Below, in pieces: positions 1 through 9,519 of a stretch of 64,000 bases of DNA. This DNA is from Nereida sp. MMG025 (GTDB lineage: Bacteria; Pseudomonadota; Alphaproteobacteria; Rhodobacterales; Rhodobacteraceae), in contig NZ_JAKFZN010000004.1 of assembly GCF_021654165.1 (NCBI RefSeq), positions 124,001 through 188,000 of the forward strand. The letters run 5' to 3'. The notes below the pieces were generated by a model that worked only from the letters and a program-made list of their open reading frames with translations, ran no database searches and had not been told where the DNA came from. The position numbers were made by a program, and so were the translations under genes. The first letter of the stretch is position 1. Each line of letters opens with the position of its first letter.

Positions 1-1567
1 ACGTTTCAGGAACGGGTTTCTGTTCTTTGAAAAACCAATGAATAGGCTCTTCCTTATGAGTGTTTAGACCAATGATCCCAGTCAAATGCATGCTTTGAAG
101 TAACGCTCTTGCGATATCTAAAATAGCATCGTCGCTTGCCCCGCGCTTAGAATACGTTCTATCAACAAATAGATATACAGGATCTTTGAGAAATTCCTCT
201 TGCTCTGCAAATGCCTCGATCAAGTCGTCTAAAAGTCTTGATGTGAGCAAGTTGCCTACAATGAAAGAACCCTGTTTCCCAGAAAAATATTTCAGCATTG
301 CTTCGAGGCCTGGAAAGACTGACGACCATTCTTCGATCAATGCTGACTTTCGTTCCTCGGAATAAACACGCTCGGCTTTCAAAACTTCAGAAACTGACAA
401 TTTCGACTTGTCATTAGAAGTTCGAAAACATGCATTTAGAAATGAAATGATGTCTCGCGGCCTAAATAAAGACCGTTCCAGAATAAACTCAAATGGTCTT
501 TTTTTATTTATTCTGTCGGGAAATAGATCAATCAAGAAGATATTTTGTGAATCGTATTTGCTTCTAAACAAGTAGTTAATTCTTGAATTAATCAATTCTT
601 GCAGCTGTGAGGAAGACCATTTTATCCTCAAGAAGTAGTCCTCATACTTTTCGGTCTGAAAGCCATCGTGCCTTGTTTCTTGAATCACCCTTTCCAACAC
701 GTCTGATCGCAACGAAACAATAACCTTCAAGTTTCTGATTTTCTTGAGTCCTTTTAGTGCCTCAATAAGTGCCTTGATTAATTGATACTTTAATTTTTCA
801 GATACCCATTGATCATCGAGGCCATCCACAAGAATTCGAACTGGAGGAAGGCCTTTTTGATTGCTGTATTCTGCCAGCGTCGCTGTGAGCCGTGCCAGTT
901 CGGATAGTAAATCTCCATCCACAACTTGTTTTAAACGAGCTTGTAACTGTTGTTTCTTAATCTTGCCCAAAGTCTGAACAAATCCCGCATTGAAGCGAAA
1001 TTTTTCGAGTTCCCCGCCAAAATCAGCATTTATCTTCTCAGAAAGCGCCTGCTCGACTTCCCGAAAACTCTCGTCGAAAGTGACCCAGAAGCGGTTTGAG
1101 TAGTTTTCAAGATAAGCTAGTGCCTCTTGACGCGTTTGGTCTCTTCTAAACTGATCTTTAATGGTACTAAGAATAGTTCGGGATTTGTCCTCCGAACCTA
1201 CACGGAACGCGAGTCGAATATACTCAATTAATAAAACGTGCTTCCATAGAGCTTGGAAAAACAAATCTAGCGACACGTCCATTGAATAGATAAATCTAAT
1301 TACATCGCTGTTAGAGATAAACGTCATCGAAACTTCGCGTAAATCAATGAAGTTTGCTTGATCATTTTCGTCGGCGATCTTTTTTAGTAAGGCCGTTTTT
1401 CCTATTCCAGTACTACCCAGAGCAAAGCATTTTGGGGAATTCATGTCTTCTAGCTCTGTTTTTGCGGGATGATCAAAAAAACACTCCTTCAAAAAATAAT
1501 CATCGTTTTCTGCGGCCGTACTACCGACATTCATATTTTGGGAAAGAACTATTTCTTTTCGACGCAC
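1..1567 (-). CDS. P-loop ATPase, Sll1717-like family (3' end beyond window)
   Basis: Reading leftward from a GTG at 1567, an uninterrupted frame of about 520 codons runs off the window edge. Walker A is GSTGIGKTA, about 50 residues in. A Walker B-like stretch, RILVDGLDDQW, is encoded near 830, followed by VIVSLRSDVLERV and later RPRDIISFLNAC. This order resembles STAND/KAP-like NTPases of the Sll1717 family. GTG 1567 has a GAGG Shine-Dalgarno 6 bp ahead; an ATG at 1534 in the same frame is the alternative start and has no clear RBS. The gene is much AT-richer than its neighbours, which suggests transfer. Its biological role is unknown, though relatives are often found in accessory or defence islands. 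The neighbour lies outside the window. Confidence 0.75.
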   Translation of the reverse strand, partial: MRRKEIVLSQNMNVGSTAAENDDYFLKECFFDHPAKTELEDMNSPKCFALGSTGIGKTALLKKIADENDQANFIDLREVSMTFISNSDVIRFIYSMDVSLDLFFQALWKHVLLIEYIRLAFRVGSEDKSRTILSTIKDQFRRDQTRQEALAYLENYSNRFWVTFDESFREVEQALSEKINADFGGELEKFRFNAGFVQTLGKIKKQQLQARLKQVVDGDLLSELARLTATLAEYSNQKGLPPVRILVDGLDDQWVSEKLKYQLIKALIEALKGLKKIRNLKVIVSLRSDVLERVIQETRHDGFQTEKYEDYFLRIKWSSSQLQELINSRINYLFRSKYDSQNIFLIDLFPDRINKKRPFEFILERSLFRPRDIISFLNACFRTSNDKSKLSVSEVLKAERVYSEERKSALIEEWSSVFPGLEAMLKYFSGKQGSFIVGNLLTSRLLDDLIEAFAEQEEFLKDPVYLFVDRTYSKRGASDDAILDIARALLQSMHLTGIIGLNTHKEEPIHWFFKEQKPVPET

Positions 1568-1630
1568 GCCGAACCTCGTATTTCTTGAGCTAACTAACCC
1601 TAGGGTTGCACTTAACGAAAGTCGGTTCAA

Positions 1631-1710
1631 GCCCGTGCTTGCACGGGCAGCGCCCGGACCTCCCCAATGGGGAGGGCGCTTCTCGCCCACCCCGAGGTCC
1701 GGGCGCTGCC
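1631..1710. repeat. Cluster of nested inverted repeats
   Basis: An 8-bp perfect hairpin (GCCCGTGC, TT, GCACGGGC; 1631-1648) overlaps a pair of 16-bp perfect arms at 1646-1661 and 1695-1710. Inside lies a third hairpin, CCTCCCC/GGGGAGG (1659-1675), which competes with the long stem. It sits between the leftward ATPase gene and the 3' end of ettA. It may be a transcription barrier or a mobile palindrome; nothing coding was found in 1568-1852. Confidence 0.7.
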
Positions 1711-1825
1711 CTGATGTGGTGTGTTGGGGGTAAGGGTGGTGTTGTTTGAGCGGGCGTTGAGAGCGCCTAGGTTTTCGGGGGTGTGGGAACGCGCTTTTGC
1801 TGAAGCAAAAACGCTGCCTCCCACT

Positions 1826-1881
1826 GCGTTAAATCCAAAAAGTGTTGTCCGCTTAGCGGGCAAACTTTTTGTATTTAACGC
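1826..1881. repeat. Long hairpin spanning the ettA stop codon
   Basis: Arms 1826-1843 and 1864-1881 pair over 18 positions with one mismatch (1835/1872). The loop contains CCGC-TTA-GCGG, which carries the ettA stop (1853-1855). The right arm is the coding sequence for the last residues of EttA, and the left arm is its inverted copy just past the stop. It probably acts as a 3' end structure of the ettA mRNA. Confidence 0.7.
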
Positions 1882-3508
1882 GCTTAGGCTCAAGCGCATC
1901 TGGGCCCAGACGACGTTTCTTGTCTTCTTCGTAGTCGGTGAACCCGCCTTCAAACCATTCGATGTGGGCCTCGCCCTCAAATGCCAGAATGTGCGTGCAG
2001 ATACGGTCCAGAAAGAAGCGGTCGTGGCTGATGACGACGGCGCAGCCTGCGAAGTCGACCAGTGCGTCCTCTAGGGCGCGCAGGGTTTCGACGTCCAGAT
2101 CGTTTGTCGGCTCGTCGAGCAGTAGCACGTTGCCGCCTGCGCGCAGCAGTTTGGCCATATGCACGCGGTTGCGTTCACCGCCTGACAGCACACCGACTTT
2201 CTTCTGCTGGTCGCCGCCTTTGAAGTTGAACGACGAGCAATAGGCGCGGCTGTTCATTTCGGCGTCGCCGAGCATGATGATGTCTTGGGCGTCGGTGATG
2301 ACTTCCCAGACGGTTTTGTCGGCGGGCAGCGCGTCGCGCGACTGATCCACGTAGGACAGATCGACGGTATCGCCGTATTCGACCGAGCCTGAATCGGGCT
2401 GTTCCTGCCCTGTCAGCATTTTGAACAGCGTCGATTTACCCGCGCCGTTCGGCCCGATCACGCCGACGATGCCACCGGGCGGCAGCGAAAAGGACAGGTC
2501 CTCGATCAGCAGTTTGTCGCCGTAGGCTTTGGTCAGGTTTTCAACCTCGATCACCTTGTTCCCCAGACGTGGGCCGTTGGGGATGATGATCTGGGCGCGG
2601 CCGACTTTTTCACGTTCTGACTGGTTGGCCAGATCGTTATAGGCGGCGATCCGTGCCTTGGATTTGGCTTGGCGGGCTTTGGCGCCTTGGCGCATCCATT
2701 CCAGTTCGCGTTCCAGCGTTTTCTGCTTGGATTTGTCGTCTTTGGCTTCGCGTTCCATGCGTTTGGCTTTGGCTTCCAGCCATGACGAATAGTTGCCCTC
2801 GTGGGGGATGCCCGACCCGCGGTCGAGTTCCAAAATCCAGCCCGTGATCGCATCAAGGAAATAGCGGTCGTGGGTGACGATCAGGATTGTCCCTTTGTAA
2901 TCAATGAGGTGCTGTTGCAGCCAAGCGATGGTTTCGGCGTCCAGGTGGTTGGTGGGTTCATCAAGCAGCAGCATGTCGGGGGCATCGAGCAAGAGCTGGC
3001 AGAGCGCGACGCGGCGTTTCTCACCGCCCGAAAGCGTTGTGACATCGGCGTCATCGGGGGGGCAGCGCAGGGCTTCCATGCTGACATCGATTTGCGCGTC
3101 GAGATCCCATAGGTTCTGGGCGTCGATCTCGTCTTGCAGCTTGGCCATTTCATCGGCGGTCTCATCCGAGTAGTTCATCGCCAGTTCGTTGTAGCGATCA
3201 AGGATGTCCTTTTTGGCCTTCACGCCAAGCATCACGTTGCCGCGCACATCCAGCGATGGGTCCAACTCGGGCTCTTGGGGCAGGTAGCCCACGCGCGCGC
3301 CTTCGGCGGCCCATGCTTCGCCCTGAAACTCAGTGTCTTGCCCTGCCATGATGCGCATGAGGGTCGATTTACCCGTGCCGTTCACGCCGACCACGCCAAT
3401 TTTGACCCCGGGAAGGAAGTTCAGGCGGATGTTTTCGAACACCTTTTTGCCGCCGGGATATTGCTTGGACACGCCGTCCATGAAGTAGACGAATTGATTG
3501 GCCGCCAT
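1853..3508 (-). CDS. ettA: Energy-dependent translational throttle protein EttA (ABC-F)
   Basis: This 551-residue ABC-F ATPase has two soluble ABC domains and no membrane segments. The family binds the ribosomal E site and gates the first elongation steps according to ATP/ADP level. Walker A motifs are GVNGTGKST and GPNGAGKST; signatures are LSGGEKRRVALC and LSGGERNRVHMAK; both Walker B motifs read LLLDEPTN. A charged linker separates the domains, as usual for EttA, and length matches the family (about 555). The start at 3508 (MAANQF) is preferred over upstream in-frame codons because AGGAGA lies 7 bp ahead and homologues begin there. It is divergent from the RTX gene at 3651. Its last codons pair with downstream sequence in a long hairpin. 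Confidence 0.95.
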   Translation of the reverse strand: MAANQFVYFMDGVSKQYPGGKKVFENIRLNFLPGVKIGVVGVNGTGKSTLMRIMAGQDTEFQGEAWAAEGARVGYLPQEPELDPSLDVRGNVMLGVKAKKDILDRYNELAMNYSDETADEMAKLQDEIDAQNLWDLDAQIDVSMEALRCPPDDADVTTLSGGEKRRVALCQLLLDAPDMLLLDEPTNHLDAETIAWLQQHLIDYKGTILIVTHDRYFLDAITGWILELDRGSGIPHEGNYSSWLEAKAKRMEREAKDDKSKQKTLERELEWMRQGAKARQAKSKARIAAYNDLANQSEREKVGRAQIIIPNGPRLGNKVIEVENLTKAYGDKLLIEDLSFSLPPGGIVGVIGPNGAGKSTLFKMLTGQEQPDSGSVEYGDTVDLSYVDQSRDALPADKTVWEVITDAQDIIMLGDAEMNSRAYCSSFNFKGGDQQKKVGVLSGGERNRVHMAKLLRAGGNVLLLDEPTNDLDVETLRALEDALVDFAGCAVVISHDRFFLDRICTHILAFEGEAHIEWFEGGFTDYEEDKKRRLGPDALEPKRVKYKKFAR

Positions 3509-3650
3509 TGTCGCGTTCTCCTGAAGGGAAATCTGTTTTGTGCGGTGTAGCGTGATCAATCGCGGGGGGCAAACGCTTCGGGCGGCGGGCGTTAACGTTT
3601 TTTCATTGTTTTCATGGTGAAAGACAGGGCGCGCTGGATTTTGAGAGCTT

Positions 3651-5933
3651 ATGACGAACGTTACCGGATACATGCTGTTCGATACTGTGGACGACGATCT
3701 GCTGTCGCCGGGCGATGCGGTATCGGGCGGGCAGGCGACAGCAACTGTGCCCACCGCAAGCGTGTCGCCCACCCACTTTATCTATGTTGATTACCCGTCC
3801 CTTGGGCCTGTCAGCGGGTTCGCCTATTGGAGCGGGACGGACTATTGGTTTGTGCCCGACGACCCCACGGGGTTTCCGCCCAACGAGTTGGGAACTGTCA
3901 TTCGCCAAGATGATATTTCCGGCGATACGGGCACAGCCGGTAATGACAGTTTTTCGGGCGCATCGGGTGGCGAAACCTATAGCGGTCTGCAAGGTGACGA
4001 CACTATCGCCACAGGGTCCGGAGATGATCGGGTCTTTGGTGATAGTGGTGATGACAAAATCCAAGCCAACAGCGGCAATGATGTTGTCTACGGTGGTCGC
4101 GGTAACGACTCGCTTTCCGGTAACGCGGGTGATGACGAGGTTTATGGCGAAGCGGGCGATGACACCCTGCGCGGACGATCGGGCCAAGATACGCTGTCGG
4201 GCGGCGGCGGTGATGACTGGATTGAAGGCGGGCTGGACAGCGAAATTGAGGCCGACACGCTGGAGGGCGGGGAAGGGAACGACACGATCTATGGCGGCGG
4301 TGGCAATGATGTCATCTGGGGTGATCGCGAGACGCTGTCTATCTCGAACTATGCCTCTGAATTCAGCGGCCCTGCGACCACCCTGACCGTTACAAATTCA
4401 ACGGATGCACCAATCGAATTGCGTTGGATTGATTCCAACGGCAACGATGTTTTCTACAAAACGATCCAGCCTGGTCAGACCATCACGCAGGCCACTTGGA
4501 TTGGGCACAACTGGTTTTTAGCAGATCAGGACGGCAACCCGCTACACCTGATCATCGGGGGCAATCAGACGATAGACTACGGGGCCGATGGGCTGGCGGA
4601 TACGCTTGAAGGCGGCGCTGGCAACGACAGTATCCTTGGCCAGTTCGGCGATGACAGCATCGACGGTGGGGACGGGCAAGACACGATATCGGGCGGCAGC
4701 GGGGATGACCTGATCAAGGGCGGCGCGGATGCCGATAGCATCACAGGTGATGACGGCGATGACCAGATTTTCGGCGAAAGTGGAAACGATTCCATCGCCG
4801 CGGGCTCTGGCAGAGATACCGTTTATGGCGGCTTGGGATCGGACACCATCAGGGGCAATGGTGGCAATGACACGCTTTATGGCGAGGCCGACAACGACAG
4901 CATCGAAGGCAACGTCGGCAATGATTATGTTGACGGCGGTCTTGGCGACGACACGCTGTCAGGTGGAATGGGATCGGACACCGTTGTCGGTGGCACAGGC
5001 GACGATACGCTTTCCGGAGATGCTGGCGACGACACGCTGACAGGCGGTGATGGCGATGACACGTTTGTTTACACCGCGGGCGATGGCCAAGATGTGATTA
5101 CAGATTTCAATTTCGGCAACACCGGTGCGCTGGGTGACGGTGACACGACAAACAACGACTTTATCAACCTGTCGCAATTCTATGACCGCCTGTCAGAGCT
5201 TCGCGATGATCTAAGGGACGACGGTGTCCTGAACCAGTCCAACGCTGACACGGTGGATTATGCCGACAACAGCCGGTTCCAATCGGGCGACAGTCTGACG
5301 TTTCAAGGGGCTCAGGCCGCAAGCTTTACGGCCGATAACACGGGCGTGCCGTGTTTTACCCAAGGCACGCTGATTGCGACGGCCAACGGTCAGGTGCCTG
5401 TCGAGCATTTGCGCATCGGGGATATGATCCAGACTGCCGACAATGGTCTGCAACCGATTTTATGGACGGGCATGCGCGAATTGCACCCTTGGCAACTGGC
5501 CCGCCGTCCCGAATTGCGGCCCGTTGTGTTGATTGGCGGGGGACCTTTTGGAAATGATTCGCCGCTGTTTGTCTCGCCGCAACATCGGGTGGTGACCAGA
5601 GGGGCGCATGGCGGTGAATGTTTTGTCGCCGCGAAAAAGCTGATCAACCTGCCAAAGGGCAAGACGCGCATCGCACGTGGGAAAACCCATGTGCGCTATG
5701 TCCATTTTATGACCCCGCGCCACGAGGTTGTCTTTGCCAATGATGTGCCATGCGAAACCTTTTGGCCGGGGGCGATGGCGCTTGGCGGGTTGCACAGCGC
5801 ACAGCGCGCGGAAATCGCAGCCCTGTTTCCGTCCCTTTTGGTCAACCACGGGCACAAGGCCACCCCGCGCCTTGCCCGTGTTGGGCACCCATATGGCGCA
5901 ATGGCCCGCCCGTGCCGACGACGGCTTGCATAA
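3651..5933 (+). CDS. RTX-type calcium-binding protein with VHL-beta-like insert and C-terminal Hint domain
   Basis: The protein has 760 residues. After an N-terminal region of about 90 residues without recognised domain, GGxGxDxxx nonapeptides run from about 95 to 225 and 310 to 475 (for example [20 protein letters not shown]). Such repeats bind calcium and fold as beta-rolls in proteins secreted by type I systems. Between the two blocks, residues 240-305 have no RTX repeats and resemble a von Hippel-Lindau beta domain. The C-terminus from Cys568 ([15 protein letters not shown]) is a Hint_2-type Hedgehog/intein domain, with SPQHRVV supplying the block-B-like His. No N-terminal signal peptide is seen, as expected for type I export; no transporter genes lie nearby. 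Divergent from ettA. Confidence 0.9.
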   Translation: MTNVTGYMLFDTVDDDLLSPGDAVSGGQATATVPTASVSPTHFIYVDYPSLGPVSGFAYWSGTDYWFVPDDPTGFPPNELGTVIRQDDISGDTGTAGNDSFSGASGGETYSGLQGDDTIATGSGDDRVFGDSGDDKIQANSGNDVVYGGRGNDSLSGNAGDDEVYGEAGDDTLRGRSGQDTLSGGGGDDWIEGGLDSEIEADTLEGGEGNDTIYGGGGNDVIWGDRETLSISNYASEFSGPATTLTVTNSTDAPIELRWIDSNGNDVFYKTIQPGQTITQATWIGHNWFLADQDGNPLHLIIGGNQTIDYGADGLADTLEGGAGNDSILGQFGDDSIDGGDGQDTISGGSGDDLIKGGADADSITGDDGDDQIFGESGNDSIAAGSGRDTVYGGLGSDTIRGNGGNDTLYGEADNDSIEGNVGNDYVDGGLGDDTLSGGMGSDTVVGGTGDDTLSGDAGDDTLTGGDGDDTFVYTAGDGQDVITDFNFGNTGALGDGDTTNNDFINLSQFYDRLSELRDDLRDDGVLNQSNADTVDYADNSRFQSGDSLTFQGAQAASFTADNTGVPCFTQGTLIATANGQVPVEHLRIGDMIQTADNGLQPILWTGMRELHPWQLARRPELRPVVLIGGGPFGNDSPLFVSPQHRVVTRGAHGGECFVAAKKLINLPKGKTRIARGKTHVRYVHFMTPRHEVVFANDVPCETFWPGAMALGGLHSAQRAEIAALFPSLLVNHGHKATPRLARVGHPYGAMARPCRRRLA

Positions 5934-5980
5934 GGTGCGCGATTGACACGCCGCGCGAAATCGGTGCTAACGCGTGTTCT

Positions 5981-6601
5981 ATGACGTCATCGTTTCCACA
6001 TGCCGCACGTGGCCAAGTGATTGGCTTGCTTGGAGGGTCGTTTGATCCGCCGCACGCAGGGCATGTGCATATCACGCGCGAGGCGCTCAAACGGTTTGGG
6101 CTGGACCGCGTGTGGTGGCTTGTATCGCCAGCCAACCCGCTCAAACCCCATGGCCCTGCACCTTTGGCAGATCGCTTGCAAGCCGCACGCGCGATTATGC
6201 AACACCCCCGTGTGGCGGTCACCGATATCGAGGCGCATCTGGGCACGCGCTACACCGCCCAAACGCTTGATGCGTTGCGCGCGCGCTATCCGCATGTGCA
6301 TTTCGTGTGGCTGATGGGGGCGGATAATCTGGCGCAATTCCATCACTGGCAGGATTGGCGCGGTATCATGGAGACCACGCCGGTGGGCGTGTTGGCGCGG
6401 CCCGGTGATCGGATATCGGCGCGGATGTCACCTGCGGCCAAACTGTATGATTTTGCCCGCCTGAAAGGACGGCGTGGTTTGCTTTTGGGGCGGCATGGCG
6501 CACCTGCGTGGTCGTTTCAAAATGTGCCGATGCGTGCGGTCAGTTCAAGCGCGATACGGGCGCGGGGAGAATGGGCTTCTGGCGTAACACCGCCGCGCTG
6601 A
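5981..6601 (+). CDS. nadD: Nicotinate-nucleotide adenylyltransferase
   Basis: NadD transfers AMP from ATP to nicotinate mononucleotide in NAD synthesis. The 206-residue product has the nucleotidyltransferase signature [12 protein letters not shown] at about residues 18-29 and the late motif VSSSAIRAR corresponding to the ISSTxIR of the family. The ATG at 5981 gives the normal N-terminus; the frame is open further upstream, but that would overlap the RTX gene. It lies 47 bp after the RTX gene. Its last 62 bp overlap the 3' end of the convergent EamA permease gene. Usually roseobacterial nadD sits near rsfS or dacB-like genes, and dacB follows here. Confidence 0.92.
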   Translation: MTSSFPHAARGQVIGLLGGSFDPPHAGHVHITREALKRFGLDRVWWLVSPANPLKPHGPAPLADRLQAARAIMQHPRVAVTDIEAHLGTRYTAQTLDALRARYPHVHFVWLMGADNLAQFHHWQDWRGIMETTPVGVLARPGDRISARMSPAAKLYDFARLKGRRGLLLGRHGAPAWSFQNVPMRAVSSSAIRARGEWASGVTPPR

Positions 6602-7439
6602 CGCCCGAGACGATCACAAGCGTCAGCCCGATCAGGGTGGTCGTGTCCGGAAAGGTGTCAAAAATGAAAAACCCAAGGGCTGTGGCCGAGATGAGCTGGA
6701 AATAGATCATTGGGGCCAGTCGCGTGCTATCGGTGGTCGCATAGGCCATTAGCAACAACAGATTGCCAAACATGCTGCCCCATGATGACGCAAGCGTCAG
6801 CCCGATGACAGGCGCGCTGAGGGCGGGGGCATGCATCAATCCGAAAGGCGCCAGCGCAACCGCGCCCACGATGAGTTGCGTGAACAACAAGGCGCGTGCA
6901 TTGCCCAACCCCACAAGCCATTTCGATGTGGTCAGGAAGGTGCCGTGAAAACATCCCGCCAGCACGGCCCACCCCAACCCGGGCGAGAAATTGGCACCCG
7001 GTTGGACAACGATCAACACGCCCGCAAAGCCCAAAAGCAGCAAAAGCGTTTGGATCAAAGTGACACGTTCGCCCAACAAAAAGACCGACAAAGTGTAGCT
7101 GACGATGGGACCGATGAAGAAGGCGGCAAAGACATTTGCCACCTCTTCGGTGCGCAGCGCGGTCAGAATGCAGGCGATGCCGCCTGTGATCAAAAGCCCG
7201 CGAAAGATGATCCGCCAGTCTTTGAGCAGCGCCAGACTTCCGCGTGGGGCAAACGGGGCGATGCACAGTGCGGCAATCGCGAACCGGGTCCATGCGGCAT
7301 AGATCGGATGGGTGCCATAGTCCTGCGCCATCAGTTTGGCGGCACTGTCGGCCGAGGGGATCAGCATCTGGGCTGCGAACATCAAAAGCAGGGCGCGTAA
7401 CATGACATTTGCTTTAGGGGGCATTTGAACGGTTGTCAC
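6540..7439 (-). CDS. DMT-superfamily (EamA) permease
   Basis: The product has 299 residues with about ten hydrophobic segments in two EamA repeats, typical of drug/metabolite transporters of the inner membrane. The second repeat includes [20 protein letters not shown]. The substrate cannot be told from sequence. Translation may start at 7439 or at the internal Met nine residues before the first helix ([11 protein letters not shown]). It is convergent with nadD, sharing 62 bp, and divergent from dacB with a 29-bp gap, so the two promoters must lie in or near each other's 5' regions. Confidence 0.85.
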   Translation of the reverse strand: MTTVQMPPKANVMLRALLLMFAAQMLIPSADSAAKLMAQDYGTHPIYAAWTRFAIAALCIAPFAPRGSLALLKDWRIIFRGLLITGGIACILTALRTEEVANVFAAFFIGPIVSYTLSVFLLGERVTLIQTLLLLLGFAGVLIVVQPGANFSPGLGWAVLAGCFHGTFLTTSKWLVGLGNARALLFTQLIVGAVALAPFGLMHAPALSAPVIGLTLASSWGSMFGNLLLLMAYATTDSTRLAPMIYFQLISATALGFFIFDTFPDTTTLIGLTLVIVSGVSAAVLRQKPILPAPVSRLN

Positions 7440-7468
7440 GGGCCATGTGCTGCGCTTTAGTCTGAGAT

Positions 7469-8938
7469 ATGACGCGCTTGTATTCCCGACGATTTCTGAT
7501 TGCCTCTTTGTTGGCCTCTACAGCCACGGCGGCCTGTGCCAATGCGCCCGAACGGTCGTTGCGTCCCGCGGTGCGTGGTGCGGATGCGCCACGTGTGGTG
7601 GTGGCGGGCAGCGACCGTTTGGTCGCCAACGCAGGCCTATCGGGCGACACGCAATTTGCTGTGGCTGATCTGCGCAGCGGCAAACTTCTGGAAACGCGCC
7701 GCGCAAACGCCGCCGTGCCGCCTGCCAGTGTCGCCAAGGCTGTCACGGCGCTTTATGCGATGGAGCAGTTGGGCGAGAATTTCACCTTTGTGACGTTACT
7801 TCTGGGCTCGGGTGCGGTGCAAAACGGTATCCTGCAGGGGGATTTGACGCTGGTGGGGGGTGGGGATCCAACGCTTGATACCGACCAGTTGGCAGGTATG
7901 GCCGCGGCATTGAAGGCCAAGGGCATCACAGGAATTTCAGGGCGGTTGAACGTGTATGGCGGTGCCTTGCCCGCCATCCCCTATATCGACCGCGATCAGC
8001 CTGATTATCTGGGCTATAATCCCACGATCGGCGGGCTGAATGCCAATTTCAACCGCGTGCATTTTGAGTGGCGGCGCGGGGCCGATGGGTACCGCGTGAC
8101 GATGGACGCGCGCGGCAAGAATTATGTGCCGCAAATTCGCACGTCGGTCATGGACATCGTGAACCGGGATTTGCCCGTCTACGCCTATTCCAAACGCGGT
8201 GGCGTGGACCGCTGGAGCGTCAGCCGTGCGGCTTTGGGCGGTGGCGGGGCGCGGTGGTTGCCCGTGCGCAATCCTGCCCTTTACGCAGGCGATGTGCTGC
8301 GCGGCGTGGCGGCGGCCCAAGGGGTGAGCCTGCCTGCTGCGCGCGAGGTGACATCCATCCCGCAAGGCAGCGTTCTGGCGCAACACCGCAGTCCGCCGCT
8401 GCGCGATATGGCCCGCGATATGCTGTTGTTTTCGACCAATATCACCGCCGAGGTTTTGGGACTGCGTGCATCAAACCGCGATGATTTGCGGGCGTCTGCC
8501 CGCGCGATGAGCGATTGGGCCAATCGCAAATATGGCACATCGCTCAAGCTGGTGGACCACTCGGGCCTTGGCGATACAAGCCGCGTGAGCGCAGGTGATA
8601 TGGTGAAGGTCATGGTGGGCGCAAAGACCGGCCCGTTGCCCCAGATCATGAAAGACATCCGCATGCGCGATGCCAATAACAAGGTGATCGCGGGCCACCC
8701 CGTAAAGGTGCAGGCCAAGACCGGAACGCTGAATTTTGTCAGTGCCCTGAGTGGATATCTGACGGCAGCCGATGGCCGTGAACTGGCCTTTGCCATGTTT
8801 GTCACAGACGTGTCGCGCCGTGCGGCCATCCCCAAGGCGCAGCGCGAGGCCCCGCGCGGGGCGAAGTCCTGGAACAAGGGTGCCAAAGCGTTGCAACAAA
8901 AGCTGTTGCAACGATGGGGCGTGGCCTATCCACGTTGA
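7469..8938 (+). CDS. dacB: D-alanyl-D-alanine carboxypeptidase/endopeptidase, PBP4 family (S13)
   Basis: This periplasmic penicillin-binding protein trims or cleaves peptidoglycan cross-links. Three active-site motifs are visible in 489 residues: SVAK (SxxK, in PPASVAKAVTALYAM), STN (SxN, in LLFSTNITAEV) and KTG (QAKTGTLNFVSALSGYL). The N-terminus has an SRRFLIASLL signal with twin arginines and a hydrophobic core ending near TAACANAP; it could be a Sec, Tat-like or weak lipoprotein signal. The gene is followed by a double palindrome that separates it from the convergent TerB gene. Confidence 0.93.
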   Translation: MTRLYSRRFLIASLLASTATAACANAPERSLRPAVRGADAPRVVVAGSDRLVANAGLSGDTQFAVADLRSGKLLETRRANAAVPPASVAKAVTALYAMEQLGENFTFVTLLLGSGAVQNGILQGDLTLVGGGDPTLDTDQLAGMAAALKAKGITGISGRLNVYGGALPAIPYIDRDQPDYLGYNPTIGGLNANFNRVHFEWRRGADGYRVTMDARGKNYVPQIRTSVMDIVNRDLPVYAYSKRGGVDRWSVSRAALGGGGARWLPVRNPALYAGDVLRGVAAAQGVSLPAAREVTSIPQGSVLAQHRSPPLRDMARDMLLFSTNITAEVLGLRASNRDDLRASARAMSDWANRKYGTSLKLVDHSGLGDTSRVSAGDMVKVMVGAKTGPLPQIMKDIRMRDANNKVIAGHPVKVQAKTGTLNFVSALSGYLTAADGRELAFAMFVTDVSRRAAIPKAQREAPRGAKSWNKGAKALQQKLLQRWGVAYPR

Positions 8939-8994
8939 GGGGGCAAGGGCTTTGCAAAGCCCTTGAACGCGGATTTTCGAAAATCCGCCGCCCC
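8939..8994. terminator. Double-palindrome bidirectional terminator-like element
   Basis: Two perfect palindromes lie back to back in the 70-bp gap between convergent genes: 22 bp at 8944-8965 (CAAGGGCTTTG and its complement) and 20 bp at 8969-8988 (GCGGATTTTC and its complement). GGGG at 8939-8942 and CCCC at 8991-8994 could close both into one three-way structure. A related element occurs at 63934-63983. Position argues for a bidirectional terminator. Confidence 0.75.
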
Positions 8995-9008
8995 TGAAAA
9001 TCGGTGGG

Positions 9009-9452
9009 TTAAAGGGTCATGTGCCGTGCGCGTGCGCCACGCTCAATCGCGGCGGCATGAAGGCGGTCCAGATCCAGCTCGTAACGGATTTCTTCCAGCA
9101 TCCGCAGCTCTGTTGCCTTGATCGTTCCATCGGCGGCAGCCACGTCACAGGCCAGCGCATAAGCGGTTTCGAACAAAGGTTCGGGCAGGCTTTCACGGAT
9201 CAAGCCAAACAGCGCCTCAAGCCCGTCTTCTTGCTCAAACAGATCAAAAACCGTCTGGCTGATGCGTGGCAGCTTTTCGGCATCATACCCCGCAAAGACG
9301 GGCAAGTTATTGACGATATTGGTGATTTTGACCAATTCGGCCGTGCGGATATCCTCATCGCTGGCCGAAACCGCGATCATAAGGGCGGCAAGACTGTCTT
9401 GGGCGGTCATAGGGTGCGGGTCGGTCACGGGCGAAGGCTCCTTTGGGTTCAT
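9009..9452 (-). CDS. TerB-like (tellurite resistance TerB family) protein
   Basis: The 147-residue acidic helical protein has the duplicated TerB pattern: an N-terminal helix pair ([20 protein letters not shown]) and a second with [18 protein letters not shown], in which the acidic residues form a probable metal site. Family members are soluble cytoplasmic proteins; a role in tellurite resistance is a family name rather than evidence. Start at 9452 (MNPKEP) is followed by an alternative Met15. Its 5' end is 67 bp from the divergent lysK start. Confidence 0.85.
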   Translation of the reverse strand: MNPKEPSPVTDPHPMTAQDSLAALMIAVSASDEDIRTAELVKITNIVNNLPVFAGYDAEKLPRISQTVFDLFEQEDGLEALFGLIRESLPEPLFETAYALACDVAAADGTIKATELRMLEEIRYELDLDRLHAAAIERGARARHMTL

Positions 9453-9519
9453 GCTCTATTTATTGACGGCACCGCGCACTCGCAATAGGGACGGGGCATG
9501 TAATCCTTGGAGAGACCTG

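Noticed and set aside
1354-1593. 79-codon frame on the plus strand
   Set aside because: It is the reverse of the start of the P-loop ATPase gene, which has Walker motifs.
3950-5070. Tandem repeats that might be a CRISPR-like or minisatellite array
   Set aside because: They are the coding sequence of RTX nonapeptides in frame; the spacing is 27 bp with drifting codons and no spacers.
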